Assembly (NCBI GenBank): GCA_020638795.1
Contig: JACKHW010000005.1
Coordinates: 186,001-250,000 of the forward strand
Source of the DNA: Planctomycetota bacterium
GTDB lineage: Bacteria; Planctomycetota; UBA1135; GCA-002748355
Direction of reading: 5' to 3'
DNA: 64,000 nt
Part shown: piece by piece, positions 1 to 9,605 of the stretch
Numbering within the stretch: the stretch's first letter is position 1
Layout of the letters: each line of letters opens with the position of its first letter
Translations under genes and position numbers: made by a program
The notes under the pieces: generated by a model
Databases searched by the model: none
The model's input: only the letters and a program-made list of their open reading frames with translations
Told to the model about the DNA's origin: nothing

Positions 1-2288
1 GCACTTGCGAGATCCAACCCTTCGACGTCGGCGTTGTCGGTCGCGAGCCCGAAGACGAAAGGTAGAATGCCGAGGGCCGTGGCCCGACGGACGAAGTTGC
101 CATCACTGCGCATGAACGATGCGAAGCCACCCGTGTCGAGATCGAGGAAGTGCGCGTGGACGATTTCCGCAATCCGACTGCTCGCGGCTTGCCACTCCCC
201 GGCACGCACGTCCTTGCCGAGGCGCTGCGCGAGGCGCGCGCCGGCAGCGAGACCCGCGTATTGCGCACACACGACTCCGAGTTCGACGTGGATCGATGCC
301 GCGAGTGGTCCGTCTTCAACGAAACCGTGACCGCGCCCGTTCTCCAAGAGACAATCGCCGTCTCGATCCGACTCGAGCACCCATGCGAGTGCGCGTTCGA
401 CGTGCGGCCAGAACCCGATCGCAGCGCCCTCGTCCTCGTGGTGTTCGACGAACCTCACGACCGCATCGACGAAGAGCGGTGTCGCATCTGTCGCATCGTA
501 GTGCGCCACCCCCGCAGTCGTGATCTCGTGAGGAATCCCGCCACGTGCGTCCTGGAAAGCTGCCATCGTCTGCAAGGTCGCCAGTGCCCGATCGGGCCCG
601 GTCCATGGCAACATCGACCGAATCGTCCAATACGCATCGCGTGCGAACAGCCACGAAGGTCCCGGGCGCCCGTCACACCATCCCGGACGGCTCGTGTCGA
701 GACCCGCGACGTAGCCGCGAAACCGGCGACTCCTCGCCAGACCACCGAACGCTTGTGAGCGGCCGTGAGAGAGCGGCGCTACGTCGACGAATGCACGATC
801 GACGGCGAGTTTCGCACGTTCGATTCGTCTGCGCAGCTTCGTATCGAGTTCGGTACGAGGACGCGGTGCGGTAGGCGAAACCAAAATGCGCGACTCGCGC
901 GGCGCGTCGAACGTGAGGCGCGCCGAAACGCGTTCCCGCGGCCCGAGCACGAACTCGACCTCACACACAACACCGTTGCCGCGGCCCGCACGCTGCAAGC
1001 GCACACGCTCCGGCGTGCGCGAAAACGCGAGCCGTGCGCCGCGCCGCCCTTCATCATCGCGAAGCCTCAGCATCCGATCGCCGTTCGATGTCGCGACGTG
1101 CGGGCGCGTGACGCCGGCGGGGTAGGGCCATTGCAAGCGCATGTCGGATCGGAACTCGACACGTACGAGGCGATCGAGAGCACCGCCTTCGTCACCTTCG
1201 CGTGCCGCGTCGAGCCCTTCCGTCCCTCGCACTTCGAGCTCCCAAACGAATCCATCGTCGGCCTCGCCCCACGTTTCACACAGCCCGTCGAAGCGCCGCT
1301 CGACCGCGCTGTTCGCGATGCGAACGGATGCGCCATTCGATCCGAGGACGTTGCCGCGATCGTCGCTGAGCCGGAACTCACCGAACACGCGCGACGGCAG
1401 ATCCCACACCTCGCGAACGCCACGACTGTCCGCAAGCAAGAGTCTGCCGCATCGATCGGTGAGTTCGAACCCATCGAGTTCGTTGACGTCCTGCCATTCG
1501 CTCTCGTCGACTCGGACAACAAACACGGCGGGGTCGATCGACTCGGCGTCCGGTTCGAAGCTTCGAGGCTCGAGGATCGGGTCACGTCCGAGTTCGGGCC
1601 ATGCGGAGTCGGCGTTCTCTTCGCCGAACACCAAGAACTCGCACAGATCCGCCGCGAATCGCACACGACTCTCCGCAAACGGGTCTTCACTCGGGCGTGC
1701 GTCTTCGAAAACGAGATGTGCGCCGAGCGCCAGAATCCGTCCCGTCCCCGGTGTGTACTCGACGAGAAGGCCGGTTTCGGCCTGGACGGCCAAGAACACC
1801 TTCTCGACACCGATCAGCCGACCGCCGCGAGGGCGCGTGCCGCGTGACCAGAACGCACCTCCGACGTGGCACGCCCCTGCAGGACGACGCAAGTAGACGC
1901 CACCGGGAAAGCGCTCGAACAGCGGATGATCGACGTACGGTGCGATGCCGAGACGATCGTGGGTTCGGAGTGGCCCCTGCCACGTGCGACTGCGAACCTC
2001 GGGAGGTGACGCTTCGAACCCGAGCGGACCGACCCACGCCGCCGGCGCACCGGTCAGCAGCAGGCGTCCGCCACCGAGAACCCATGCGCGCAACAGCTGG
2101 GCGGCAGTCTTCCCGAGCGCGGGGCCGTTCTCGCCCGGACCTGCATGCACCCAGAGCAACTCGACTTCTTCGAGTGCTTCGGGAAGCTTCTCCGCCCACG
2201 CGAGTTCGAGACGCGTCGACAGTGCGGCGCGCAGGGCGTCGGTCTCGGCACCCGCCTCAGAAACGAGCTGTATCGTAAATCCGGTCAT
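1..2288 (-). CDS. Glycogen-debranching-like (alpha/alpha)6 glycosidase, 3' end beyond window
   Basis: An open frame runs from the ATG at 2288 off the left edge (about 762 codons, no stop). Residues 1-220 look like an amidotransferase/ThuA-like Rossmann region (LLWVHAGPGENG, then LGGGRLLLTGAPAAW). A beta-rich middle follows. From about residue 485 there is a six-hairpin glycosidase region with PGWCDGRPGPSWLFARDAYW, GGIPHEITTAG and HYDATDATPLFV, the style of motif found in amylo-alpha-1,6-glucosidase and related debranching enzymes. The substrate is probably an alpha-glucan or oligosaccharide; this is inferred from the fold. No signal peptide is visible, so a cytoplasmic place is likely. The PfkB-like kinase lies 89 bp upstream on the same strand. 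The strand was chosen because this reading gives normal protein composition while the opposite frames are Arg-rich. Confidence 0.75.
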   Translation of the reverse strand, partial: MTGFTIQLVSEAGAETDALRAALSTRLELAWAEKLPEALEEVELLWVHAGPGENGPALGKTAAQLLRAWVLGGGRLLLTGAPAAWVGPLGFEASPPEVRSRTWQGPLRTHDRLGIAPYVDHPLFERFPGGVYLRRPAGACHVGGAFWSRGTRPRGGRLIGVEKVFLAVQAETGLLVEYTPGTGRILALGAHLVFEDARPSEDPFAESRVRFAADLCEFLVFGEENADSAWPELGRDPILEPRSFEPDAESIDPAVFVVRVDESEWQDVNELDGFELTDRCGRLLLADSRGVREVWDLPSRVFGEFRLSDDRGNVLGSNGASVRIANSAVERRFDGLCETWGEADDGFVWELEVRGTEGLDAAREGDEGGALDRLVRVEFRSDMRLQWPYPAGVTRPHVATSNGDRMLRLRDDEGRRGARLAFSRTPERVRLQRAGRGNGVVCEVEFVLGPRERVSARLTFDAPRESRILVSPTAPRPRTELDTKLRRRIERAKLAVDRAFVDVAPLSHGRSQAFGGLARSRRFRGYVAGLDTSRPGWCDGRPGPSWLFARDAYWTIRSMLPWTGPDRALATLQTMAAFQDARGGIPHEITTAGVAHYDATDATPLFVDAVVRFVEHHEDEGAAIGFWPHVERALAWVLESDRDGDCLLENGRGHGFVEDGPLAASIHVELGVVCAQYAGLAAGARLAQRLGKDVRAGEWQAASSRIAEIVHAHFLDLDTGGFASFMRSDGNFVRRATALGILPFVFGLATDNADVEGLDLAS

Positions 2289-2377
2289 CGCGCGACGGTT
2301 CGACTGCAGAGCGCGTATCCTCGCACCTCGCGCGCGAAATGCGAGACGTTGCCGCGGACAACACCATCTGATCCGAT

Positions 2378-3331
2378 TCAGGCGATCTCGCGAGCACGCA
2401 CCTGACTGAAGAAGCCTTCGATCTCGCTCATCGCGAGCCGGCCACCGAGTTGCTTGCGTGTCTGCGCGACAGCCGCGGCCGCAGCGAAGCACGACGCCAT
2501 GCGTTCGGGCCACCCCTGAGTACGGCGCAGATGATACGCGATCGCCGCCGCTTCGAGCGGCGCCTCGCCGCCTCGATCTCCAGGCTTGGGGACATCGAGG
2601 TCGAGTTCGACGTGCGGAAGTTCGACGTGGAAGTCGTCGTAGGCATCCCGCAACAGCAGCGCCGTATTCGCGGCATGCGCATCGACCCGATCCGGGATAT
2701 CGCGCTCGTCACCGAGCTTGCGGTCCTCGAACACCATCGTGGGCCCGAGTGCGCGAAGCGCGCTCGTAGGCAGCGAGGTCACGAGCATCCACGGCAGACC
2801 GCGGTCCCGCACGCGACCCACCAGTGCTTCGAACACGATCGCGAGACTGCCCTGCATGGCACGCGTCTCGCAAACGAGCACACCGTCGATCGATGGCGCG
2901 GCGCCGAGTTCGTGTCCGGCCTCTGCGTCGTATTGGAGTTCGCGATCGCACCGAGCGAGAAACGCACGCAGCTCCGTATCCGCGAGTCGCGGTGGATGTT
3001 CACGATACACCCGACGCGTCATCGCTCCGCTCGCGTCGAGGCCGTGGTAGATCGCCCGCATCGGCGTCGGCGCGGCCATCGATAGCCATGCGACGTCGAT
3101 CGACTCCGCGTCACACGCACTCGCGACCAGGTCACCGAGACTTCCTGGCCCCCGAAACGCGACGAGACGAGCTCGCAATCCGAGAGCGCGTGCGGCGCGC
3201 AATGCGACGAAGCCGGCACCCCCTGCTTCGAAATGTGCTGCCTGCACGTCATGCACGGTCGCCGCCCGGTCGAGCCGCTCGACGAACTGCACGCGATCGA
3301 GGTGCGGCAGGGGAGCAAGGACCAAGAGCAT
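2378..3331 (-). CDS. PfkB/ribokinase-like carbohydrate kinase, degenerate
   Basis: This 317-residue protein resembles the ribokinase fold. It starts MLLVLAPLPHLDRVQFVERL, carries FEAGGAGFVALRAARALG in the usual glycine-rich N-terminal position, and ends in an alpha-helical region. The C-terminal motif that normally reads GAGD with its catalytic Asp is here KPGDRGGEAPLEAAAIAYHL, so it is rearranged or degenerate. The start at 3331 is preferred over an upstream in-frame codon at 3448 because the extra 39 residues are Arg-rich and unlike the family. It is followed on the same strand by the glycosidase and may act on the same sugar. Catalysis is uncertain because of the altered motif; it could be a sugar-binding relative. 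Confidence 0.6.
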   Translation of the reverse strand: MLLVLAPLPHLDRVQFVERLDRAATVHDVQAAHFEAGGAGFVALRAARALGLRARLVAFRGPGSLGDLVASACDAESIDVAWLSMAAPTPMRAIYHGLDASGAMTRRVYREHPPRLADTELRAFLARCDRELQYDAEAGHELGAAPSIDGVLVCETRAMQGSLAIVFEALVGRVRDRGLPWMLVTSLPTSALRALGPTMVFEDRKLGDERDIPDRVDAHAANTALLLRDAYDDFHVELPHVELDLDVPKPGDRGGEAPLEAAAIAYHLRRTQGWPERMASCFAAAAAVAQTRKQLGGRLAMSEIEGFFSQVRAREIA

Positions 3332-3392
3332 GGTCCCTACTCTTCGACTCCTTCGCAGGGATGCCTGGAGGCCAGCCTTGGCTGGCAGAACG

Positions 3393-3812
3393 TCAGCGCG
3401 AGGTCGATTCGCCGGTTGCCACGTCGACCGTCGTCTCTTCCTCGGCATCGAGGAAGCCGCGATAGATCATCAGAGGCTGGATCTTGGTGTCCGGGTGACC
3501 ACCGAGTTCTGCGAGGCCGTAGATCGGGCTCACGAGAAGGTCCCCTGCGTGCAGCAGGCACGACACGCCGTGATCGACCGCGCGGTAGAGGAAGGTGAAC
3601 GGGAACGCGAGGACCGAGACCGCATCTCCGCCTTCGAGGCCCGTTTGGATGTTGCGCGCATCGATCGCACCGTCCGTTCCCGCACCGTAGAGGATGATCG
3701 CAGGCGACGCGAGCGTGACCGCAAGGTCCTTGCCCGCTCGGCGGACGGTACCGCAGCTCGTGGCGGCGAGGAGGAGCGTGCCGAAGAGAGCGGCGACGAG
3801 GATCTTCTTCAT
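3393..3812 (-). CDS. Small lipoprotein of unknown function
   Basis: This is a 139-residue protein beginning MKKILVAALFGTLLLAATSC, a signal sequence ending in a lipobox (LAATSC), so it should be a membrane-anchored lipoprotein. The mature part contains a hydrophobic stretch (SVLAFPFTFLYRAVDHGVSC) and SPIYGLAELGGHPDTKIQPL, reminiscent of short planctomycete lipoproteins annotated as YceK-like. The start at 3812 gives the best signal peptide; an ATG at 3824 adds only MQDT. It ends 61 bp before the PfkB-like gene on the same strand and is divergent from the metallopeptidase at 4078. The function is not recognised. Confidence 0.65.
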   Translation of the reverse strand: MKKILVAALFGTLLLAATSCGTVRRAGKDLAVTLASPAIILYGAGTDGAIDARNIQTGLEGGDAVSVLAFPFTFLYRAVDHGVSCLLHAGDLLVSPIYGLAELGGHPDTKIQPLMIYRGFLDAEEETTVDVATGESTSR

Positions 3813-4077
3813 CGTGTCTTGCATCCGGGAGGACGTGTTGTGGAACGGGTCTTCGGCAAGCATGGCGGGGGCCGGCATCGCCGGAAGTCGCGTTATCAAA
3901 GATGCCTAGGCGCGTTCGGACAAGAGCTTTCCGGCCGGAAACAGGGCTCGCGGTCGATGGCATCGAGCTGTCACGAGGCGAACGGAGGCAGCCCGGGTAG
4001 AAGGCAAGCAAGAAGTGAGCTGCTACAATCCCCGGCCCACAAGGAACCATTGCCGTTCGGCTTCGTTTGGCCCGCTC

Positions 4078-5277
4078 ATGCACGGATCGATCCAAGTACC
4101 ACGCTGTCGCAACCCTCACACCGCTGCAAGACTGCTCGCAGCGACAGTCCTCACGCTCGGCCTGCCTGCGATCGCGGGTGCCAGCCCGCTCTGCGCACAG
4201 GACGGCCTGAAAAAGGGCCCCTGGCGTCCGCGTCACGCCCCGACCGGCTGGATCATCTACTCGACCAGCAACTACCAGATCCAGAGTCAGGTCGACAAGG
4301 ACAAGGCCAAGCGCCTTGCGGACCACATGGAGGGCATGCTCAAGGTCTACAAGAAGTACTTCCCGCCTGGCAAGCCCTCGAGCGGCAAACAGTACGCGGT
4401 GAAGCTCTTCAAGAACCGTGAGGCCTTCATCGACTACTCGGGGGCCGCCGGTGCCGCTGGCTACTACAGCTCGACCGACCGCGAGATGGTGCTCTACGAC
4501 ACAGGTCGATGGATGGACGAGCCGCAGACCCCCATCACGGGCGACGAAGACGGGATCGACTTCGAGGCCGTCAAGCGCCGCATGGAGATGGACATACTCG
4601 GCGTCGCGGCCCACGAAGGTTGGCATCAGTACTTCCACTGGTACGTGACGTCCTGGATCGACCTCCCCTCCTGGGTCAACGAGGGCATGGGCGACTACTT
4701 CTACACGGCGACCCCGAAGAACGTCGGCGGGCGCAAGATGCCGGCCGAGTTGGGGCGCCTCAACGATGCGCGCCTGCCAACGATCAAAGCCGCAGTCAAG
4801 GCCGGCAAGCACGTTCCCGTCGAGAAGATCCTGCAATACACGCAGCGAGAGTACTACTCGAATCCGGGAGTCTGCTACGCGGAGGGCTGGGCGCTGTGTC
4901 ACTTCCTCCTGCACAGCGACAACAAGGAATACAAAGACCTCGTGCCGCGCTTCGTCAAGCGGTTCAAGAACGACGGCAATCGCGAGAAGAACACCGAGTA
5001 TGTCTTCAAGCGAGTCGATCTCGCGAAGCTCGAAGAGGAGTGGAAGGCCTGGGTTCTCGCGCAGAAGTATGAGGATCCGCTGAAGGAAGCCGTCGACGCC
5101 GCCAACGAAGCGATGCGCAAGAAGATGGAAAGCGGCGGTAAGCCGGAAGCCGGTTCTGATGGCGAAAAACCCGACGGAGGCACCGCCGAACCGAAAGACG
5201 GTGACAAAGGCGCTGACGGCAAGGACGACCGAGGAAAGGCCGACGACGGCGCGAAAAAGGGCGCAGCCGCACGCTGA
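4078..5277 (+). CDS. Secreted DUF1570-like zinc metallopeptidase
   Basis: A 399-residue predicted exported protein. Residues 1-40 form a signal peptide ending near ASPLCA. The catalytic centre is visible as AAHEGWHQYFHW (H179, E180, H183, an HExxH motif) followed by LPSWVNEGMGDYF, where E202 is the likely third zinc ligand, as in gluzincin-type peptidases. The last 45 residues are a low-complexity Lys/Gly/Asp-rich tail. An in-frame codon at 4015 is possible, but the 4078 start gives a normal signal peptide. The stop is followed after 3 bp by an SDR gene, so the two are probably co-transcribed. The substrate is unknown. Confidence 0.8.
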   Translation: MHGSIQVPRCRNPHTAARLLAATVLTLGLPAIAGASPLCAQDGLKKGPWRPRHAPTGWIIYSTSNYQIQSQVDKDKAKRLADHMEGMLKVYKKYFPPGKPSSGKQYAVKLFKNREAFIDYSGAAGAAGYYSSTDREMVLYDTGRWMDEPQTPITGDEDGIDFEAVKRRMEMDILGVAAHEGWHQYFHWYVTSWIDLPSWVNEGMGDYFYTATPKNVGGRKMPAELGRLNDARLPTIKAAVKAGKHVPVEKILQYTQREYYSNPGVCYAEGWALCHFLLHSDNKEYKDLVPRFVKRFKNDGNREKNTEYVFKRVDLAKLEEEWKAWVLAQKYEDPLKEAVDAANEAMRKKMESGGKPEAGSDGEKPDGGTAEPKDGDKGADGKDDRGKADDGAKKGAAAR

Positions 5278-5280
5278 GCC

Positions 5281-5964
5281 ATGGCCCGAGTCTGCGTCAC
5301 GGGTAGCAATCGCGGGATTGGGCTCGCGCTCTGCGAGTTCTATGCACAGCGAGGCGACACCGTGCACGCAGTGTGTCGCTCCACGAGTCCACGACTCGAC
5401 GCGCTCGCGAACGAAGCGAATGTCGAGGTGCACGCAGGTGTCGACGTGCGAGACACGAGTTCGATGCTTCGCCTCGCCGATGGTCTCGAGGAACCGATCG
5501 ACCTGTTGATCTGCAACGCGGGCATCAGCGAGCGCGACTCACTGGAGGGCCTGCTCGAGGCACCGGGTGATGACGCGATCCTCCGCCAGTTCGAGATCAA
5601 TGCTCTCGGCGCGCTGCATACAGTCTTCGCGCTCCTGCGCAGGATGGGACCCGGGGGGAAGATCGGTCTCGTTTCGAGCCTGATGGGCTCGATGGCGGAC
5701 AACACGAGTGGAGGCTACTACGGGTACCGCATGTCCAAGGCGGCCCTCAATGCCGCCGGAGTCTCCCTCGCGAACGACCTGCGCCGCGCCGGCATCGCGG
5801 TCGCCATCCTGCACCCTGGTTACGTCGCCACCGACATGACCCAGGGTCGCGGCACGATGAGTCCCGAGGAAGCGGCGAACGGGATCGCACGTCGGTTGAC
5901 GCAGCTCGGCGTCGAGGACACCGGCACGTTTTGGCACGCGAGCGGTAAGGCGCTTCCCTGGTAG
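5281..5964 (+). CDS. Short-chain dehydrogenase/reductase
   Basis: This 227-residue SDR has the classical cofactor loop TGSNRGIG (residues 7-14), the CNAG motif (78-81), the catalytic serine region VSSLMG and the YxxxK pair (Y149, K153 in YRMSK). The length is typical of the classical family. It should be a cytosolic NAD(P)-dependent oxidoreductase; a substrate cannot be assigned. It starts 3 bp after the stop of the secreted metallopeptidase, implying translational coupling, although no functional link is obvious. It is convergent with the DUF1446 gene. Confidence 0.9.
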   Translation: MARVCVTGSNRGIGLALCEFYAQRGDTVHAVCRSTSPRLDALANEANVEVHAGVDVRDTSSMLRLADGLEEPIDLLICNAGISERDSLEGLLEAPGDDAILRQFEINALGALHTVFALLRRMGPGGKIGLVSSLMGSMADNTSGGYYGYRMSKAALNAAGVSLANDLRRAGIAVAILHPGYVATDMTQGRGTMSPEEAANGIARRLTQLGVEDTGTFWHASGKALPW

Positions 5965-5989
5965 TCGATCGCGCGCGATCGACACGGCC

Positions 5990-7372
5990 TCAACTCCGCA
6001 GAACGGTCGTCCGCACGTCGATGCGCCCTTTCTTGACGAGCGCCGGCCAGTAGTCGATCACTTCTTGTGCGCGCGGCCGTCCTCCCGCGAAACCGGTCAC
6101 CCCTGGCGGACCCGAAGTGACGAGTGGCACGATTTCTCGGCCGAACCGTTCGAGCGGCGCGGCGTCGGGTCCGCGCACGCCGACGCGTAACACCACTTCG
6201 GGAGGGTCGACGGGGACCGGCGTGATGCCGGCGTGGCAGACTCCGGTACCGAGGAGTTCGACCGTGATCTGTTCGGGCGCGAATTGCACGCCATCCAGCG
6301 CGAGTCGTTCGAACACGACGTTGGCACAGAGGCGCGCCTTCTCGATCGCGTCGGGACCGGCAACGGTCAGTTGACCGATGGCCTTGTAGCCGTTCTCCCA
6401 CGAGATCGAGATCTTGAACGTGTCGGTCGCCGGCTCGCCGCGGACACCGGACACGCGCACGCGGTCCTTGCCGACCTTCTCGAGCTGGATCGTCGTGAAG
6501 TCGGCAACGACGTCGGGCCCGATGTAGCGCCTCGGGTCCCCCATCTCGTAGACGAGCTGGCTCGTCACGGTTTCGAGATCGACCGCACCGCCCGTGCCGT
6601 CGTGCTTCGTGATGACGAAGCTGCCGTCGGGGTGCGCTTCGACCACCGGATAGCCGATCCGCGCGAGGTCCGGGATCCGCCGCCAGTCCGCGAAGTTCCC
6701 GCCGGTGCACTGCGCGCCGCATTCGAGGATGTGGCCGGCGACGGTCGCGGACGCGAGGCGATCCCAATCGTCCATCGACCAGCCGAACTCGTGAATCAGC
6801 GGCGCCATCACGAGACTCGGATCGGAGATGCGGCCACCGACGACGATCTGCGCACCTTGGGCAAGCGCCTCGACGATCGGACCCGCGCCCAAGTAGACGT
6901 TCGCGCTCGTGATGCGATCCCGGATCGTGGAGAGCGGTTCGCCGCTGTCCATGTTGCGCAGCTCTTCTCCCTCCGCCATCAAGCCATCGAGGCGCTCGAG
7001 GACGTCGTCGCCTTCGATGCAGGCGATCGCGAGGTCCGAGATGCCGTGCTTCTTCGCGACTTCGACACAGGCTCGCGCACACGCCATCGGGTTGACGCCA
7101 CCTGCGTTGGCGATGACCTTCACGCCCTTTTCGACGATCTCGGGTAGGAGTCGATCGAGCATCGCGACGAAATCGGTCGCGTAACCGGTCTCGGGCCGAC
7201 GCAGCTTCTGCTTCTGCAGAATGCTCATCGTGACTTCGGCAAGGTAGTCAAGCGTCAAGTAGTCGAGCGGGCCTTCACGCACGAGTCGAACGGGCCCGAG
7301 GATCGAATCCCCCCAGAAGCCTTGGCCGTTGGCGACGAGAACAGTGTCCTTCTTGTCGGAATGCGGAGTCAC
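5990..7372 (-). CDS. AtuA-like acyclic terpene utilisation family protein (DUF1446)
   Basis: The protein has the family opening VLVANGQGFWGDS, then VIANAGGVNPMACARACVEV, GAQIVVGGRISDPSLVMAP and ECGAQCTGGNFADW. These are characteristic of DUF1446 proteins, of which AtuA in Pseudomonas terpene catabolism is the named member. The reaction is not established for most members. The start is uncertain: the frame is open upstream to 7648, but homologous sequence only begins near the GTG at 7372 (about 460 residues). A GTG at 7453 is an alternative. The stop of the next upstream gene lies at 7503, so any longer reading would run into it. No AtuB-H partners are present in the window. Confidence 0.8.
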   Translation of the reverse strand: MTPHSDKKDTVLVANGQGFWGDSILGPVRLVREGPLDYLTLDYLAEVTMSILQKQKLRRPETGYATDFVAMLDRLLPEIVEKGVKVIANAGGVNPMACARACVEVAKKHGISDLAIACIEGDDVLERLDGLMAEGEELRNMDSGEPLSTIRDRITSANVYLGAGPIVEALAQGAQIVVGGRISDPSLVMAPLIHEFGWSMDDWDRLASATVAGHILECGAQCTGGNFADWRRIPDLARIGYPVVEAHPDGSFVITKHDGTGGAVDLETVTSQLVYEMGDPRRYIGPDVVADFTTIQLEKVGKDRVRVSGVRGEPATDTFKISISWENGYKAIGQLTVAGPDAIEKARLCANVVFERLALDGVQFAPEQITVELLGTGVCHAGITPVPVDPPEVVLRVGVRGPDAAPLERFGREIVPLVTSGPPGVTGFAGGRPRAQEVIDYWPALVKKGRIDVRTTVLRS

Positions 7373-7502
7373 GAAGGGAGCATGGCCCTCGCACCGCGCC
7401 CAGGCAAGCCAGTGGGTCCCAGGGTCCCTTGATTCGTCGAGGACGGTCTTCACGGACTCTTCGACTGGCGTCGGCGAGCCCGCGGAAGACCGAGCGACGT
7501 GC

Positions 7503-9605
7503 TCAGCGCTGCTGCCGTGGATCGCGTCCGCGGGGTTGCGGCGGCGGTACGGCCAACGGGTCGTTCGCGGGCTTGCGGGACTCCGGGCCTGCGTCGTGCA
7601 GCTGCGAAGGGTAGACACCCGATCGCGGGGCAGGCGACGGCATCGCACTGCGACCGAAGCGGCGCGCAGGCTGCGCCGGCTCCGTTCCGATCTCGCGAGC
7701 GACCGGTCGGGCCATCGGCCTTCGTACCGGGCGCGCCATCGGGCGCCGTGACGTCATGTCGTTCGCTGCCTTCGCGATCGGCGGCACCGGTGCTCCTGCG
7801 TGCGCGACAGGTGCGGCATGCTGCGCGTGCGCATGGACCATCGCGGCTTGCTCCGCACGTTGTGCAGCGACGCTCGGTGCAAACTGTTCGATACCTAGCG
7901 GACGCTTGTCCTGGCGGCGCGGGTTCGGCGAGTTGGCCTCGATCTCCCGCGATTCGGTCACCGTGCGCACGGTCGGCTCGACGTGGCGTCGAGTGCGCGG
8001 CGCCGGCGCGCGTCGCTGCTCGGGGCCGCGTGCGATGCGCTGCCGCGCGAGTGCGCGCGCCCGCGCTCTCGGGTCGTGCGTGATCGTCTCGCGCGCGACA
8101 CCGAAGGCCGCGAGCAACAGATCTCGATGTTCGTAGCCATGGCGACCGATGCACCTCGCGAGCATGAAGCCCGGGATGACGATCAGCGGACCCGCCAATG
8201 CGGATTGGAGCAACATCGCGGATCCGGCGCCCAGCATCACCGCGATGGCCGGCATCACGATCAGGACTCCACACATCGCGGTCAATCGCAAGTAGTCTCC
8301 GCGTGCCGCGAGGATCGCGCGCACGACGGGGAGCGGCATCGCCGCGTCCGATGTTCGCGCCATCACGAGCCCCAAGAACGCGAGTGGTACGTACGCGACA
8401 CCGAAGACCCCGAGGAGCATCGCTTCGGTCGCCGGCATGCCCGCGACGCGTGCGAGCATCGACGGACCGAAGCCGACGAGCGCGAGTGTGACGAAGGCGA
8501 AGAGGCTTCGCGGGGCGCCGCGAGCGACTCCGGCAAAGAGCTCACCTGCTGGCGCTGGTTCTTCGTCGCCTTCGCTGGCACCGTCGAGAATCCGCCCTGC
8601 GACGTGCAGGAAGACCGCCAGGACACACAGCGGTGGCAGCGTCCGCAGCACGAACGTCAGCCCTTCGCCGAGACTATCCGGAACGAGGAACCCGAGACTT
8701 GCGGCGAGTGGAAAGGCGAGCGTCAAGAGCAGCGTCAAGATCGGCATGTGATCTTGGACCAAGAAGAACGCGGCGTCGCGAAGTTCGCCCGTGACGGTGC
8801 CTTCGTCGTAGGTCTCCACGAGATCGACATTGCCGTTGTCCTTCACCGTCTCGCTAACAGGAACGTCCATCGGCGCTTCTTGGCCGCGCGGCGATGCGTC
8901 GAAGCTCGTTTCGTCGATGGACGCAGGCGAACGACCCGCCACGTTCGCATCGAGTTGCTCGGGCGCAAACGCGACGACCGTGGCGTCAAAAGGTCCACGC
9001 GCCGGCGCAGCGACCATTGCATGTGCTGCTGGCGCGACAGGCTCGACTGCAACTCGAGCGGACGCACGCGGCGGCGCATCCGCCACCGGCTGGTCGACAT
9101 GGGCTCCCGCCGCAGGATTCTTCGGCGCATGCATGCGAGCCTGGGCGGTTCGAGGCGGCTGCGACGCAGCAAGATCGCTTCGCGCGGTACCGAGTGCCAC
9201 TGCCCCCGGATGACGCGGCGAGACTCGCGCGGCTTCGGGACGAATCTGCCGAGCGGGACGCGGCTGTTGCGCCCGATGCTCGGCACCAGAACCCGCTGCG
9301 CGCTCGTGCGCGCGTCCCATACCAGCAGCGGAAGCTCCGCCGATTCCATGAGCGATGACGCCTTGGGTCGCGAGCAGCTTCGTGATCTCGAGCGTCAGTT
9401 CGGGAGAACGAACGTTTCGGAGAGTCTTGGCCGCTTCGCCGATCTTCCCGAGTTCGATGCAAACGCGCGCGAGATCGGCGTAGGCGCGCTCGGATTCCAT
9501 CCCGCGTTCCAGATCTCGGTGGAGCTGCGCGTAGCGCAATTCGGGACTCGTATCCTGAGGATTCCCGACTTGCTGCACCTTGAGATGATGATCTTGACTC
9601 AACAC
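7503..9605 (-). CDS. Polytopic membrane protein with TPR-like N terminus and disordered tails
   Basis: About 700 residues. The N terminus carries a helical TPR-like segment (ELRYAQLHRDLERGMES onwards). Next comes an Ala/Pro/Arg-rich linker to about residue 300, then six or seven hydrophobic segments (for example LTLLLTLAFPLAASLGFLV, LTFVLRTLPPLCVLAVFL, LVGFGPSMLA, LIVMPAIAVMLGAG), then a long basic, Pro/Arg-rich C-terminal tail. The central region resembles DUF4013/Yip1-type membrane domains, but only weakly. The chosen start is the GTG at 9605, which has a G-rich Shine-Dalgarno-like run directly upstream; a TTG at 9602 is equally possible. It is divergent from the secreted protein at 9779. 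The function is unknown. Confidence 0.6.
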   Translation of the reverse strand: MLSQDHHLKVQQVGNPQDTSPELRYAQLHRDLERGMESERAYADLARVCIELGKIGEAAKTLRNVRSPELTLEITKLLATQGVIAHGIGGASAAGMGRAHERAAGSGAEHRAQQPRPARQIRPEAARVSPRHPGAVALGTARSDLAASQPPRTAQARMHAPKNPAAGAHVDQPVADAPPRASARVAVEPVAPAAHAMVAAPARGPFDATVVAFAPEQLDANVAGRSPASIDETSFDASPRGQEAPMDVPVSETVKDNGNVDLVETYDEGTVTGELRDAAFFLVQDHMPILTLLLTLAFPLAASLGFLVPDSLGEGLTFVLRTLPPLCVLAVFLHVAGRILDGASEGDEEPAPAGELFAGVARGAPRSLFAFVTLALVGFGPSMLARVAGMPATEAMLLGVFGVAYVPLAFLGLVMARTSDAAMPLPVVRAILAARGDYLRLTAMCGVLIVMPAIAVMLGAGSAMLLQSALAGPLIVIPGFMLARCIGRHGYEHRDLLLAAFGVARETITHDPRARARALARQRIARGPEQRRAPAPRTRRHVEPTVRTVTESREIEANSPNPRRQDKRPLGIEQFAPSVAAQRAEQAAMVHAHAQHAAPVAHAGAPVPPIAKAANDMTSRRPMARPVRRPMARPVAREIGTEPAQPARRFGRSAMPSPAPRSGVYPSQLHDAGPESRKPANDPLAVPPPQPRGRDPRQQR

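Noticed and set aside
765..1847. A long plus-strand open frame opposite the left-edge glycosidase
   Set aside because: The minus-strand reading gives clear glycosidase motifs and balanced composition; the plus-strand frame has no recognisable motif and is Arg/Glu-skewed.
3337..5433. A 698-codon minus-strand frame
   Set aside because: It is antisense to the metallopeptidase, which has HExxH and a signal peptide, and then runs out of frame over the small lipoprotein on the same strand.
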